Assembly: GCA_014843695.1 (NCBI GenBank)
Contig: CM026397.1
Coordinates: forward strand, 50,156,663-50,220,662
Direction: 5' to 3'
From: Archivesica marissinica
Lineage: Eukaryota; Mollusca; Bivalvia; Venerida; Vesicomyidae
DNA length: 64,000 bases
How positions within the stretch are numbered: position 1 is the stretch's first letter; every line of letters begins with the position of its first letter. Shown piece after piece: positions 31,906 through 43,090 of the stretch. The notes under the pieces are model-generated. The model worked only from the letters and a program-made list of their open reading frames with translations. It was not told where the DNA came from and did not search any database. The position numbers were made by a program, and so were the translations under genes.

Positions 31906-32234
31906 TAAGACACCTTTTTCTCTCGACGAGCTCTGACTACCACTGCTAATGCGCATGCTCGTAGCCTAGAGTGCGCATGTCATCTACATATCATTAGTGA
32001 GGGTATTCATACGAACATGAATACAGTCAGGACAAATACGTTCATCGAAGTAAATGCAATAGTGATGTAAATATTGGTATAAGTGTTCATCTGAGCAGGA
32101 TTTCAGGAACTGAGGGGGAAGGGGCTCTCCGGTTTGCATTTACCGACATTCCACAAACGATCTAGTTTTAATAGTATTTATTCAAAGTATTCACATGTAT
32201 ATATATATATACTAATAAACCACAAATACATATA

Positions 32235-32690
32235 CAGTCAAACCTGCCGTAAGCAGCCAACCATGGAAATCCAGCCATTGGAATCACATAAAGTGGCTGC
32301 TTAGTAGAGATTAAATGTATAATAAAACTACATATTTGGAATCTGGAAACCATCTGCGTAACTCTTTCAGCGCCGAATAAATACAGAGCACGTGTAAACA
32401 ACATAGATCCAGATAAGTCGCGGTGTAACCCTGCGTCGAACCGACAGACACCTGTCGAATAAATGGGACGAAATGCGCAAACAACTATGATGTTGGCTAT
32501 TCCGACAGGTGCGTCAGCTCCACTGTCTGAAGAAGAGCAATCAGCATACATCCTGGTCAGACGGCACGTTCTGTTCTGTCTGATCTGGTTCTCTGCTTTT
32601 TGCAAAGTCACCTTTATGCGACATTGACGGTGAAAGAGTTAATACAGGTAGCCTGCTTAATGGAGGTGGTCACTATCACATGTTTGACAG
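32235..32690. mobile_element. Tc1/mariner-like MITE, interrupted
   Basis: TA target sites at 32233-32234 and 32691-32692. Ends CAGTCAAACCTG and CATGTTTGACAG are inverted with one mismatch. Inner subterminal GCAGCCA and GGCTGCTTA match the related uninterrupted element at 47155-47335. The middle is occupied by a second MITE (32362-32638). Confidence 0.75.
32362..32638. mobile_element. piggyBac-like MITE nested in the mariner-like MITE
   Basis: Ends CTCTTTCAGCGCCG and GACGGTGAAAGAG are inverted; flanks are GTAA (a decayed TTAA, 32358-32361) and TTAA (32639-32642). The host MITE sequence ATCTGGAAACCATCTGC resumes as TACAGGTAGCCTGCTTAA, as predicted from the uninterrupted copy at 47155-47335. 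Confidence 0.75.
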
Positions 32691-33045
32691 TATGCATATT
32701 ACACGTGCAGTTGTTTGACTGTATGCATATTACACGTGCAGTTGTTTGACTGTATGCATATTACACGTGCAGTTGTTTGACTGTATGCATATTACACGTG
32801 CAGTTGTGTGACTGTATGAATATTACACGTGCAGTTGTTTGAATGCATGCATATTACACGTGCAATTGTTTGACTGCATGCATGTTACACGTGTAGTTGT
32901 GTGACTGTATGCATATTACACGTGCAGTTGTTTGACTGTATGCATATTACACGTGCAGTTGTGTGACTGTATGCATATTACACGTGCAGTTGTTTGACTG
33001 TATGCATATTACACGTGCAGTTGTTTGACTGTATGCATATTACAC
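32691..33045. repeat. 31-bp minisatellite seeded by a MITE end
   Basis: About 11 units of TATGCATATTACACGTGC plus AGTTGTTTGACTG. The unit end TGTTTGACTG followed by TA is the terminus of the adjoining mariner-like MITE (TGTTTGACAG, then TA), and the first unit begins at the MITE target site. Confidence 0.85.
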
Positions 33046-33049
33046 GTGC

Positions 33050-33814
33050 AATTGCTGTGGAAATGCGCTTTAGCATCAGTAAACCTGTATAAACCAATAT
33101 CCATATAAGTGAGTTTATGTTCACGTAACATTCGAATCTTAATGTCCCTGAATAAATTGGAAGGAATGCTATTCAGCAAACTGCTTTAGCTCCACCACCC
33201 GAATAGCAAACACGGTATTAGTGATTGTGTTTGCCACCGACCTTCCACAGTATATCTCGCACGGGGGATTTGAGGCGTTAGCCCAATACCATATATATTG
33301 TACTGACCTCACACAACTCTATGGAGGGTCAGTAGCCTGTGTGCCAGTCTGTCGAATTTTCACTTTTTAACTTCTGGCAAAATGGCAATGACCAGAAACT
33401 CAATACGGCCCAATTAATGAGCTCAGTGTTAAAATCTATTTATTTGACTGACCAAGCAAAATATATAGACGCCTGTTCCCGGGCTAGAGGGTCAGCAGCA
33501 AACCCAATAACGAATTGATTGCATCGACAACATTAAATTAAAAATATATTGGAATTATTGTATCGATTCAGAATTTTTAAAAGTGTTTAATTGTTATCTG
33601 AATATATTTTAGTCAAATAAATTGGCATCAAAATGCGGATTAATTTGACGAAAGTAAGTTCGGAAAGTCAAAACATTTAAAATTCTGAATCGAGCGTTTT
33701 TGACCTGAGTCTACATGAGATATTTACTGAGTCTCCACATTCCAATGTAGTGTCACCACGTGACAACCGCCTTTGACCAATGGAAAGAATATAATTTAGT
33801 GGAAGGTGCAATAA
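33050..33814. other. non-coding stretch
   Basis: No recognised gene or repeat. Confidence 0.4.
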
Positions 33815-33910
33815 CGAACCTGATCTGATGGCACGTTCTATGCACGTGCTGGGTGCATGTTCTGTGTCATCTGATCTGGCTCTATGCTGTTTGCAAAAGC
33901 ATCTTTAGTC
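33815..33910. mobile_element. degraded piece related to the nested piggyBac-like MITE
   Basis: GGCACGTTCT, TCTGATCTGGCTCTATGCTG and TTTGCAAAAGCATCTTTA match 32545-32620 (GGCACGTTCT, TCTGATCTGGTTCTCTGC, TTTGCAAAGTCACCTTTA). Ends not preserved. Confidence 0.5.
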
Positions 33911-34281
33911 GTGATTAACATTTTACTTGTCAACAAGCAGCAAGCTGTGTGGACGTTGTTTGACATAAATACGTAAATGCTACAAATTGTCGAAGTAAAC
34001 TTCCAAGAACAACAACTTGTTTTCATTAAGGTCTCAATGTTCGCTTCCATAGATGAGATATTGATAAGTAATTGCGCAATGTAAATCTTGACAGATACTA
34101 ACGTCTTTGAATGAAAACGGCTGTTTGTTTCGACGTCATCACAAGTGAACTATCATTGATTGGGATTGGGAATAGCTTGATAAATAAGCGAACTACAAAG
34201 AAGACGAACACGAGTATGTACATGTAAATATGGCCATATCAGCTTTTAGAGTAATGGTAGTTGGTGATTTAAATAGATTTC

Positions 34282-34398
34282 TAATGAGAGACATTATTGG
34301 TTTTTCTATTACCTCCCTTGATTGATAAAATCCTATTTATGCCATAATATATATATTGATCATTTTAATTGGAATCCTTTGCTTTTATTGTTGTGTTC
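34282..34398 (-). repeat. dispersed 110-bp repeat, copy 3, inverted
   Basis: AATGAGAGACATTATTGG, TTTCTATTACCTCCCTTG and the end TTTTATTGTTGTGTTC are the reverse complement of the copies at 6367 and 8155, with more substitutions. Confidence 0.6.
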
Positions 34399-35019
34399 TA
34401 ATCAGATGTTGCAGTAGGATAAATGTAAATTTATCACAATCAGGATAATTATTTGATAACTATTTTTTGCATTAAAATATCCATGGGATATGCTGTAGGA
34501 TGTCTGTCGAGATTTAATAATTATAAGATTAGAACACGGTTTAAAATGGATAGCATATTGTGCAGACTAAGCAACGGTAAAAGCAGAGGAAACCGTATGA
34601 CTATCTTTAGGAATATTCAAGGACAGTAACTGACTAATGGTCCTCAATAGTAGATCCCTTTTGAAAGCATTTCGTAATGTGGCGTTCCAATGTATTATGA
34701 CTTATGACATTGGGAAGGAACTATTCTTGATATAACAGGGTATATATAGCAGGGTTGTTTCTGTCAGCTATATCTCGCGTGTGGGGTTATCCTGGGGTTA
34801 CATCAGGTTTATTTCTCCAACCATATCAGGTGTGTTGTTGTCATTTGCATTAGATGTGTGAGGAATTAGGGTGATACATTAATTATCAATTTGAAGTGCA
34901 TGCTTTTTCCTGTTGTCTGAAAGCTTTTCCCGTTATACACGCATACCGGCTAGACAGGTTCCGTACATACAATAAATGCAACACCTCCAGAGGGAATCAA
35001 CCAACGTCGATGGGTATTA
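34399..35019. other. non-coding stretch
   Basis: No recognised gene or repeat. Confidence 0.4.
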
Positions 35020-35160
35020 ATTAATAGTTAAGGTAGTTGACTTATAGCTATTTGCTTAACGCCACAGTTAGAATCCCACTAAGGGTGTCGAATTACTTCA
35101 TGTGAGAAAGCCATCCTACTGACTTGCGGATGGTCCGTGGTTCTATCCGGGCGACTCTAA
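35020..35160 (+). mobile_element. SINE family 5 fragment
   Basis: GTTAGAATCCCACTAAGGGTG (B-box region), CATGTGAGAAAGCCATCC and GTCCGTGGTTCTATCCGGG match the family body. Confidence 0.5.
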
Positions 35161-35239
35161 ATCGAAAATAAAAACAAATGCAATATATGGCACAAGTTAT
35201 GAAGACTACACAGAGAGTTTGCTCAATCTCCACACACAC

Positions 35240-35325
35240 ATATTGTTACGATTGTGCCCTTAGGAAAGGCATTTAAATTCCACATGCCTCTTCTCTCTCC
35301 CTCGTGGCGATGGATTCCAGAATTG
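35240..35325 (+). mobile_element. SINE family 4 internal fragment
   Basis: TTACGATTGTGCCCTTAGG and CTCTCTCCCTCGTGGCGATG match the body of the copies at 42310 and 47570; head and tail are absent. Confidence 0.6.
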
Positions 35326-35595
35326 TTCTATCTGCAATGTTCTGGATTTCTGAGTATACCTTGTATCATTAATTATTATTTCCAGCTTTATTTGCTATTA
35401 TTTAACTTGTCGCCTAAACTTCCATAACCGGAGCGCGTTGGAATAGGCCCATAGGTGTTGCAAAACGGATGCGAACTATATTGCTTTGTTTACAACGCCG
35501 AGTTTGCCGCCATTTCATGAAGACAAAGGAAAAGTGGATCAGATTGCCAGGTCATTGACACTTGCATATTGCTCACACTGATAACATATATTAAC

Positions 35596-37855
35596 ATGTC
35601 TGATGCAGCACACACTGTCCTTGTATTAGGCCACTCGTTCACGCGTCGGCTCCGTGACTGGACACAGGTTAACGACAAGCTCAATTTCAACTTTGACAAG
35701 CAACGGTTACATATATACCCCCACGGCATAGGAGGGGCCTATACTTCTACATTATTGCCAGATGGGTGCGCATAGAGAAATAATTGAAATAAAAGTGATA
35801 GTATGTACAGTGGAGAGTTAACAATAAAAGACTGCTAGGAGATTAGATAAAGATGGTGACTAGTTGAGCCTTGAAGGCGTCAACTGTGCCAACTGATATA
35901 GTGTCTCGAGGAAGACTGTTCCACTCCTTGATGGTTCTTGGAAAGAATGACTGTTGGCAGTAGCTAGTAGAACAGCGTGGAATTTGGAAGGCATGGTCTG
36001 CTGTGTGACGCGAGCGGCACAGAGGGGGTAACAGGCGGTCGGTCTTGTTGACTGCGACTTGGTCGTTGACTATTTTGAATAGTAGAGTTAGGCGTGATGT
36101 TTTTCTTCTGTCCTGGAGTGATAACCACTGTATGTATACGAGCATCTCGGTGACACTGGATCTGCTCTGGTAGCAGTGTTTGACGAATCGTGCTCCACGA
36201 CGTTGAACCATCTCCAGTTTGTTGATATATGTTGTTTCGTAGGGATCCCATACTGAGCAGGTGTATTCTACAGTGGGTCTGACCAGTGACTTGTAAGCAA
36301 GTTCTTTTGTTGGGGATGAGGCAATGTTAAGGTTCCGTCGTATGAAATTTAGGTTTCTATTAGCTGTGTTTGTCATGTTAGTAATATGTTCTCCCAGGTC
36401 ACGCGTGTTGTTGATGGTGACTCCCAGGTATTTTGCTGATTTGACATGTTGTAGAGATTGGCTATGAAGTTTGTAGTCAAAATGGATGGTTCTTTTCTTT
36501 CGAGAGATAGAGATGACCTGGAATGTGTCTGGGTGGAAGGCCAGTCTCCATTTGTTTTCTCACTGTGATGGTTTGTCAAGATCTTTTTGTAGGTTGGCGC
36601 AGTCGGTGTTATTTGCGATGGTTAGGATCGGCGAACAATCGGATGGTAGCATCCAAACCGTGAGTGAAAAAGATCATGCACGCATGAAAGTATTATTCAA
36701 TTGCACTGTCTGTATTGGTTGCAACAATAAAACATTTAGTGACATGCCCATTCTGTTCAGTGTCGTGTGTACAAATGGCATTGACATTGGTGAGAATTAT
36801 GGTAATGATCACAGGGCCAGTGAATTCCATTACTATTATATACTATGATGATTTGAAAAATAAAACTACTGTGCTTTCAAAGAAAAGTGATAATACCGTT
36901 GGAATATTACACTACTGTATAGGTAAGGCAATATACGATAGCTTACAGGTACTGTGATTTATTGTTTAATACTCATACAACCTGACTTATTTATAATGCA
37001 ATAGTGTATCGAATGTTTGTTTACAACCGTTACTACTTTACTTTGAAAGCACAGTACATATAAAACTGTATTTCTATTTCTATTTCATAATATTTAGTGT
37101 AAGCCATCATTCGACATTTAGAATACTAATTGGGGCAAGTCAAATTCACATTGGGGCAGGTCAGTTTGCCAGTGTCACTTGTCCCGGACAAGTCAGTTTG
37201 AAAAGAATGTGTCGAGCCCTGGCATGATGTGACTGGTGATGATATGTTCCATGAGCTTGCAGCATATGCAGGTTAAGGAGATAGGTCGGTAGTGTTCTGG
37301 GTTGTATTTACTCCCTTACTTGTAGATTGGAGAGACATTTGCTTTCCGCCAGTCATCGGGGGTGGTACCAGTGTTTAGAGTGTAGTTGAAGATGATGGTA
37401 AGGATGGGAGCATATATATTAAACAGTGTCCCCGCCCGACGTATGTCACTGTGGAATGAGATAGACATGGTCTCCAATTTGTCACCGAGTATCGTTATTT
37501 TAGATATTGGTAGTAATGAGTTATGGTTACCTTCTGTTGATGCTTACAGTTTGTATGCCGCTATTATGCAATATGCTAGTTATTGCCTTGCTCTTGGCGT
37601 TAGCTAATGTGTCATTACAGAAATTCTGCCACGTCGTGTTACTAGTAACTACAACAAACTGGTAACAGAGACTAACCACTAATTACAGTCCAACTGCGAT
37701 GAACATCCACAGCTTGTATTCTGGCATCATTCCTATAATAACTTCAACTCTCGATTTCTTTCACAGTATGTTGCAGCCGATGGCGTTCACATTGCCGACC
37801 GTGGCATGGCGAAGTAGTTCCGATCCATACGTGGAGCTATCATGTCCACCGAGAA
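35596..37855 (+). pseudogene. SGNH/GDSL-hydrolase ORF of a retroelement, split and decayed
   Basis: The first part, 35596-35772, reads VLVLGHSFTRRL, the SGNH block I with its catalytic Ser. The second part, about 37420-37855, reads SIVILDIGSNEL (block III Asn), then ILPRR, and DGVHIADRG (block V Asp and His), with two in-frame stops. Between them lies a minus-strand LINE fragment (35780-37420). Together they make one esterase-like domain of about 230 residues. SGNH domains of this style are carried by some retrotransposons (Ngaro/DIRS and CR1-type), where they may help with lipid or membrane steps; that origin is inference. No tyrosine recombinase or RT of such an element was seen nearby. Confidence 0.65.
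35780..37420 (-). mobile_element. Jockey/CR1-like LINE fragments inserted in the SGNH ORF
   Basis: The right part (about 37420-37210) reads PILTIIFNYTLNTG, PDDWRKANVSPIY and YRPISLTCICCK, the start of a Jockey/CR1-type reverse transcriptase. The left part (36580-35843) reads KWRLAFHPDTFQV, then the thumb and C-terminal region SLVRPTVEYTCSVWDP, MVQRRGARFV and FFPRTIKEWNSLP. The stretch 36600-37205, where the catalytic FADD should be, is unrelated AT-rich sequence, so the enzyme is dead. Confidence 0.75.
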
Positions 37856-38039
37856 CCGCATTTAAATATGTTACATGTCTTCATTATAATTATATTTCAG
37901 CTATTCCTCTCCTTTTACGGAACTACTGTATCCAATTCTTATTGTTAACTACACTGCCGGATCCATCCCTGCCTCCACAGACTAACGTAAAGTATTTTTT
38001 ATTTACTTACGGTTAAACAACCTAATCAATGAGCACTGT

Positions 38040-38240
38040 TGCTTATGCAACTTGAGTCTAGCATTCGTTGGCAGCTCACATAGTCTGAAGTCCGACATTT
38101 ATTGTCGGCCTCTTTAGTCCGGACTTCATTGTCGGCAAGAGTCTGGGCGTTATTACCAGCTCGCATATTCTTGAGTCTGGGTTTCATTACCAGCTCGCAT
38201 ATTCTTGAGTCTGGGCTTCATTACCAGCTCGCATATTCGC
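38040..38240. repeat. 35-bp direct repeats after the SGNH ORF
   Basis: Three units of GAGTCTGGGCTTCATTACC plus AGCTCGCATATTCTT at 38134-38237. Before them lies a shorter related pair (AGTCTGAAGTCCGACATT and TAGTCCGGACTTCATTG). They may belong to the terminal or internal repeats of the element that carried the SGNH ORF. Confidence 0.65.
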
Positions 38241-38819
38241 CACTCGGATCATAACCCGAGCTCAATCCTATACATACACATACGGGTTTGCCATCGACAA
38301 TATATGGAAGATAATAAATTACTCGTAACCCTAACGTTTTGCCTTGTAGTATTTGTCACCACATCGTCTGACGGCAAAGCAAATCACTATTAAGTATTGA
38401 CTTCTAACGGAAAAACACCATTAAGAGGACTAAATGGATTTTCGCAGTGGTGCAGTGCTCGATTAACATACTAAACTGTCCAAGATAGACTCCAACCGAG
38501 CGTGCTAACAAACCGAATTGGCATGTTGCTGTAAGTACGAAAATATACTTTCAAAACTCAACTTCAACTGTTACAGTAAACCACGTTGTTTGGTAAGGAG
38601 CATGGCTATTATACTTAGTTACTTTTCTTTTTAGACCAGACTTGAATAAGTATGCACAAGGCATACATGACGACACATTCCTACGAATGGTTGTACCCAG
38701 AAATCCAACATTTTCCTAGTAATTGTATAAGTGTATATAATCTCAGTATGTCTTGAAATATTCACTCAAAATGAGCTTATGGAGGGATTTGGTATAACAT
38801 TTATATTGTCCACCCACAT

Positions 38820-39053
38820 AAGGTTCGATCCACCGTCTGACCCTAATAAAATTAACAGTCTTTCAGATGGGAGGTTAACCAAGGTCTCGTGTCGGTGCTT
38901 TACACCGTGCACGTAAAAGAACCAGAGGAGACTCTGGAATGGGTCTCTCTCTGTATCATTGCACTATCCTCCAAAAATCTAAAATAAATAATCTCTTCAG
39001 GAGGCGTCGCTCATCTGGGCAACCGGTAGCGACGATAAATAAACGTAAAAACA
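38820..39053 (+). mobile_element. SINE family 1, copy lacking the 5' head
   Basis: Begins at the B-box AGGTTCGATCCACCG and runs to the tail GCGACGATAAATAAACG. Confidence 0.8.
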
Positions 39054-39486
39054 TACACATATGATCCTTGGTTACTGACGGTTTTAATAAAAACTATTTA
39101 CACCACTGTTTAGTTGCTAATGTTATGTCTCCATTCGGTTTGTAGCGTTTTAAACACGGTAACAACAGTAGGGCGGAGCTACTATTAGACATAGATAATT
39201 GGGCGGTACCACACCTAGTTAAAGCTATGACAATTGGTTAAACAGCTCTTGTCGAAAGATAGTAAACTTACAGTAAGTAAATAGACTGCACAACTGGAAA
39301 ATAGTACCCTTGAAATCGTCATTGCATTAATTAAACATTATAGCTTCATAGTAAACAAGCATATTAAAATGACAATATCAATGTGAATAAAATTAACCCG
39401 TGTTTTGCTCATTTTGAAATACAATTCGGCTCTCGCACACTTTAGCAGTATAAATGTATTGTATGTACATAATTGCAAGCAACACA

Positions 39487-39735
39487 AACTTTATTTATTT
39501 TACAACGATTGCGAAGCAAGTTTTAACAACTTATATTAATCACTCTCGTTGGCGCGGATGAAAGCGTAAATGTGTTCGTATGGGATGAAATCGAGGTACC
39601 CGGAGAAAACCCACCTGTCCCACCTGGCGACCACCGTACCATTTCCAGTACTTCCCGGTCCTAGGATCGAACCCGGGTTGCATTGGTGAGAAGCGAACGC
39701 GCTAACCACCCACTGCGCTAATCGGACAGCACATG
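39487..39735 (-). mobile_element. SINE family 3, copy 4
   Basis: Tail ACTTTATTTATTTTACAACG, body with CACCTGTCCCACCTGGCG, head with GGATCGAACCCGGGTTGC. Full length. Confidence 0.8.
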
Positions 39736-40378
39736 ATGATTGTATTCCATAAAATAATGGCCAACACAGTATAATATGTCGCACGTTTTGTCCATTGTAA
39801 GTAAGGGACCAAATGTCGCGTATACGGTCCATTTTGTATTTCATAACTAAGGTATTTTGAAGTTGATTGCGGGTATTTATAATGATAACACGGTATTCTA
39901 ATACTATGTTGTACAGTGCGCAGCAATCTATATATATTGTTTTGTATTTGCACGTGTTTTTATTTGCACATTTGCTCTATATAATTATATTACATATACA
40001 CAAGGCACGCAGTGCCAATGTTCACGTTTGAAAGTATGTAATGTGTATATAATGTGTACTCATGGGCATATTGCCCATTGTATTTCGAGTGAAAACAATG
40101 AATTAGTCTATACCGTCTAAAGGATAACATCTTAAAGCGACATTACATCGCACAAAGAAAAAACATGTATAAATAGTAATAGTATTGCTGGTACAAAGTG
40201 TTCCGAAATAATTCGAACACTAACTTTCAATTAATAAACAATGTGCATACGGTCTACACACAGCCAACAGTTAAGATATAATTTCGTATGACTGTCTAGC
40301 CTTTGTTCCAGTTGTGTCGAATTTTCACTTTATATATACTTCTGTCAGCCACGCTCCTGAATTGACGTTTGTTTATAG

Positions 40379-40721
40379 GCTCTCCGATTAAATTAGTTGG
40401 TAACGCGCTCGTTTCTCACCAAAGAACATGTGACGCAATCAATGTACATGCGCTTTGCCTTCATTTCGGATGTCCGATTAGCGTAGTTATTAGTACGCTC
40501 GCCTCTCACCAATGCAACCCGGCTTCGATCCTCGGACCGGGACGTATGTGAGATGGTACGGTGGTCGCAATATCGGACAGGTGGGTTTTCTCTGGGCACT
40601 CCGGTTTTCTCCCACACGAATGACAACATAATTATACGCTTTCATCCGCGCAACGAGAGCGATTAATATAACGTGTTAAAATTTGCTTCGCAATCGTTGT
40701 AAAAATAAAGAAAGTTTAAAC
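40379..40721 (+). mobile_element. SINE family 3 with two head-like copies
   Basis: Flanked by a target duplication, ACGTTTGTTTATAG (to 40378) and GCGTTTGTTTATTATAG (from 40723). The head appears twice: GGTAACGCGCTCGTTTCTCACC at about 40400 and TATTAGTACGCTCGCCTCTC at 40488. The tail is GCTTCGCAATCGTTG plus an A-rich end. A shorter trace of the first head is also present before the copy at 14170. Confidence 0.75.
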
Positions 40722-40929
40722 TGGCGTTTGTTTATTATAGGAGTCTATACCAAACACATGATACTGTCGTTTAGAGATCATTTAAATCAGAATACTCTAA
40801 AAATATATGTGTATAGGCAGAAATGTGTTGTGTGGAGGTGTTGTATTTCTTGTATGTACATGTGTATATCAAACTGTTTGTTATTCAGCTGATACACGCA
40901 TGTGTGTTCAACATATTTACATTATTTTG

Positions 40930-41435
40930 TTATGTCAGAAATAAGAGAATATGCACAACATGTAATATGAATACGATTGAAAATGAATACCATTTCCTAT
41001 TAGTATATCCGTTCTATAGATAGACAAGAAACAATTGTTTACCACACTATTGTTGCCACTGACCTAACTTGTTTAAGTTTAAAACATTTTTAAATAGTTC
41101 ACAAAGTGGAATTATTAATAAATTGTGTAAATATATTTATCCAGCAATTGAACTTAGAGGCTGAATGACATGGTCTCAAATTTGTGTATACATGTATAGA
41201 TAAAATGTGTTTTAACGTGACATTAAATGTGTTCCTATTTGTAGAATGATTGCATTATACTTATGCTAAAACTTTCATACTCAATATGAATGTATTTATA
41301 CATGCTTTTCTCATGTGTTGAATTGTCATTGTTTATGTATGTAATTGTGTACCACCATTCATGTTTTTGCTGGCGATGAACATCTATGTTTATGCCAAAT
41401 AAACTTTGAATTGAATTGAATATGTCAATATTAGT
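40930..41435 (+). mobile_element. 5'-truncated LINE, coding tail and 3' UTR
   Basis: The frame at about 40935-41024 reads RICTTCNMNTIENEYHFLL and YPFYR, the CCHC-type tail of a Jockey/CR1-like ORF2. The 3' UTR ends GCCAAATAAACTTTG then (AATTG)n at 41435, a typical LINE terminus. Confidence 0.7.
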
Positions 41436-41530
41436 TGAACTACTCAGATTATATGGCAAATATTTGGAAACAAAGTATACTATTTAATAGGAAATTACAT
41501 TCTATTTTCACTGATGTAGTGTCGCTTTAA

Positions 41531-41999
41531 TGTTCTAAAATACAGATAACATCGACTAAGCTTATAACTGGAGAACGTACAACGTTCATTTACCAAATGT
41601 ACACGTGTTGAGTCAAAATCAACTGTACAATTACACAGTTTATACCGTCATAAATTACGGTAAATCCAGCCAGGCGATATTTCAAACATATGGTTATTGT
41701 GTCGGTCGTAACCTTGTCAAATAAAACCGCAAGTCATTTATCCGAATGCAATACTGTGAATGAGATGCGCACGCACAGTACTTCTTCCGACCCTCACTAC
41801 TACTATTCATAATCGAACTCTCTCAGTAGTGTTGCCTTCCTATGATGTGCGTGAATCACCAAGAAATGTAGTTCTGAGCTGGTTGGTCCGTGTGAACGGA
41901 TAGCTGGAACAGAAAGCAATATATTGTTAGATGGACAATAATGTGTAGAACTGTTGTTTTGTTGTTTCTTTTGAGTTTAAAGTGACTGTCGCACCAACA
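41531..41999. other. non-coding stretch
   Basis: No recognised gene or repeat. Confidence 0.4.
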
Positions 42000-42305
42000 T
42001 TTTAGGTGCATTCAGCGACGTTCCAGCTAATGGCGGATGAAGACCCGCGGATGTGCCTTGGAGTTGTATTTCAGGCACAGACGGGCACCAGGGTAGTACC
42101 ACCAACATTCCGCACGCTAGCTGGATAGTTTCCTCGTATAAAGTCGGACTAGAACATGCAGCAGTGAGAGTCAAGTTATTTGAAGTCATCAACCCACCAG
42201 GGTAGTATCACCAACGTTCCGCACCCTAGCTGGATAGTTTCATCACCAAACTTGGGACTCGAACCTGCAGCAGTGAGAATCAAGTGATTTGAAGAAAACA
42301 ACCTT
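42000..42305 (-). mobile_element. SINE family 5 with internal duplication
   Basis: ACCAGGGTAGTACCACCAAC to the tRNA-like GCAGCAGTGAGAGTCAAG occurs twice (about 42087-42180 and 42190-42285). The second copy keeps the reversed B-box GGGACTCGAACCTGCAGC. Confidence 0.65.
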
Positions 42306-42309
42306 AACC

Positions 42310-42548
42310 AATTAGTTTATACAAATTTATGTTAGCTCGATTGCGAAACAAGTTATTTCAACTTATATAAATCACTCTCGAGACCTCATTCCTGATGGAA
42401 TCCATCGCCACGAGGGAGAGAGAAGAGGCAACGTGGAATTTAAATGCCTTGCCTAAGGGCACAATCGTAACGGCTCCGGTGGGGCTCGAACTCCGGACCT
42501 TTCGCACCTGAAGCGAATGCGCATCCACTGCGCTATCACGACTTAACC
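42310..42548 (-). mobile_element. SINE family 4, full-length reverse copy
   Basis: Tail AGCTCGATTGCGAAACAAG, body CGCCACGAGGGAGAGAG and GCCTAAGGGCACAATCG, head GGGGCTCGAACTCCGGACC and GCACCTGAAGCGAATGCGC. Confidence 0.8.
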
Positions 42549-42662
42549 AATTAGCCGCTGATCCCCCTGAAGAGGCCCCTGAATGATTTAGAAAAACTAA
42601 ATAATACACTGATATTGTATTTAGATGTACATTAGATGCAATAAAGACGGCATGTTGCAGAT

Positions 42663-43090
42663 GCCGGGGCCTATGTAGTGTAATGGATACGGTACCCGCC
42701 TTCTAACCGAGAGTTAGAGCTCGAGCCATGTCGGAACCATGGTGATGATTTCCTTAGGCAATACACTAAATCTCTCTCGTCTCCTCTCCTCTCCTCTCCT
42801 CTCCTCTCCTCTCCTCTCCTCTCCTCTCCTCTCCTCCCTCACTCCTCACTCCTCTCTCTCCTCTCTCTCCTCTCTCTCCCTCTCTCCTCTCTCTCCACTC
42901 TCTCCTCACTCCTCTCTCATCTCTCTCCTCTCTCTCCACTCTCTCCCCCCACTCTCTCCTCTCTCTCCTCTCTCTCCACTCTCCCCTCTCTCTCTCCTCT
43001 CTCTCATGGTGATGGATTCCATCAGGAATGAGGTATCGATGGATATTAAGCTGATGTTGTACATACTATTGACAATCGAGCCTAATTAAA
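42663..43090 (+). mobile_element. SINE family 6 with (CTCTC)n expansion in its body
   Basis: Head GTGTAATGGATACGGTACCC, B-box-like GAGCTCGAGCCATG, then CTTAGGCAATACACTAAAT. From 42771 to 43005 the CT-rich body segment has grown into (CTCCTCTCCT)n and (CTCTCTCC)n of about 235 bp. The SINE resumes at 43006 with CATGGTGATGGATTCCATC and AGGAATGAGGTATCG. Confidence 0.75.

Larger units (their letters stand above)
40132..41530. mobile_element. TTAA-ended MITE family 3, copy A, with nested inserts
   Basis: The left end TTAAAGCGACATTACATC (40132) and right end GATGTAGTGTCGCTTTAA (to 41530) are inverted. The left arm (TCCGAAATAATTCGAACAC, GCCACGCTCCTGAATTG) matches the right arm of copy B at 54627-55104 in reverse. 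The interior is displaced by a family 3 SINE (40379-40721) and a LINE 3' fragment (40930-41435). Confidence 0.7.

Noticed and set aside
33838..34050. Minus ORF of 70 codons ending FANSIEPDQMTQNMHPARA
   Set aside because: The end resembles a translated interspersed-repeat phrase common in invertebrate gene models; overlaps a degraded MITE piece.
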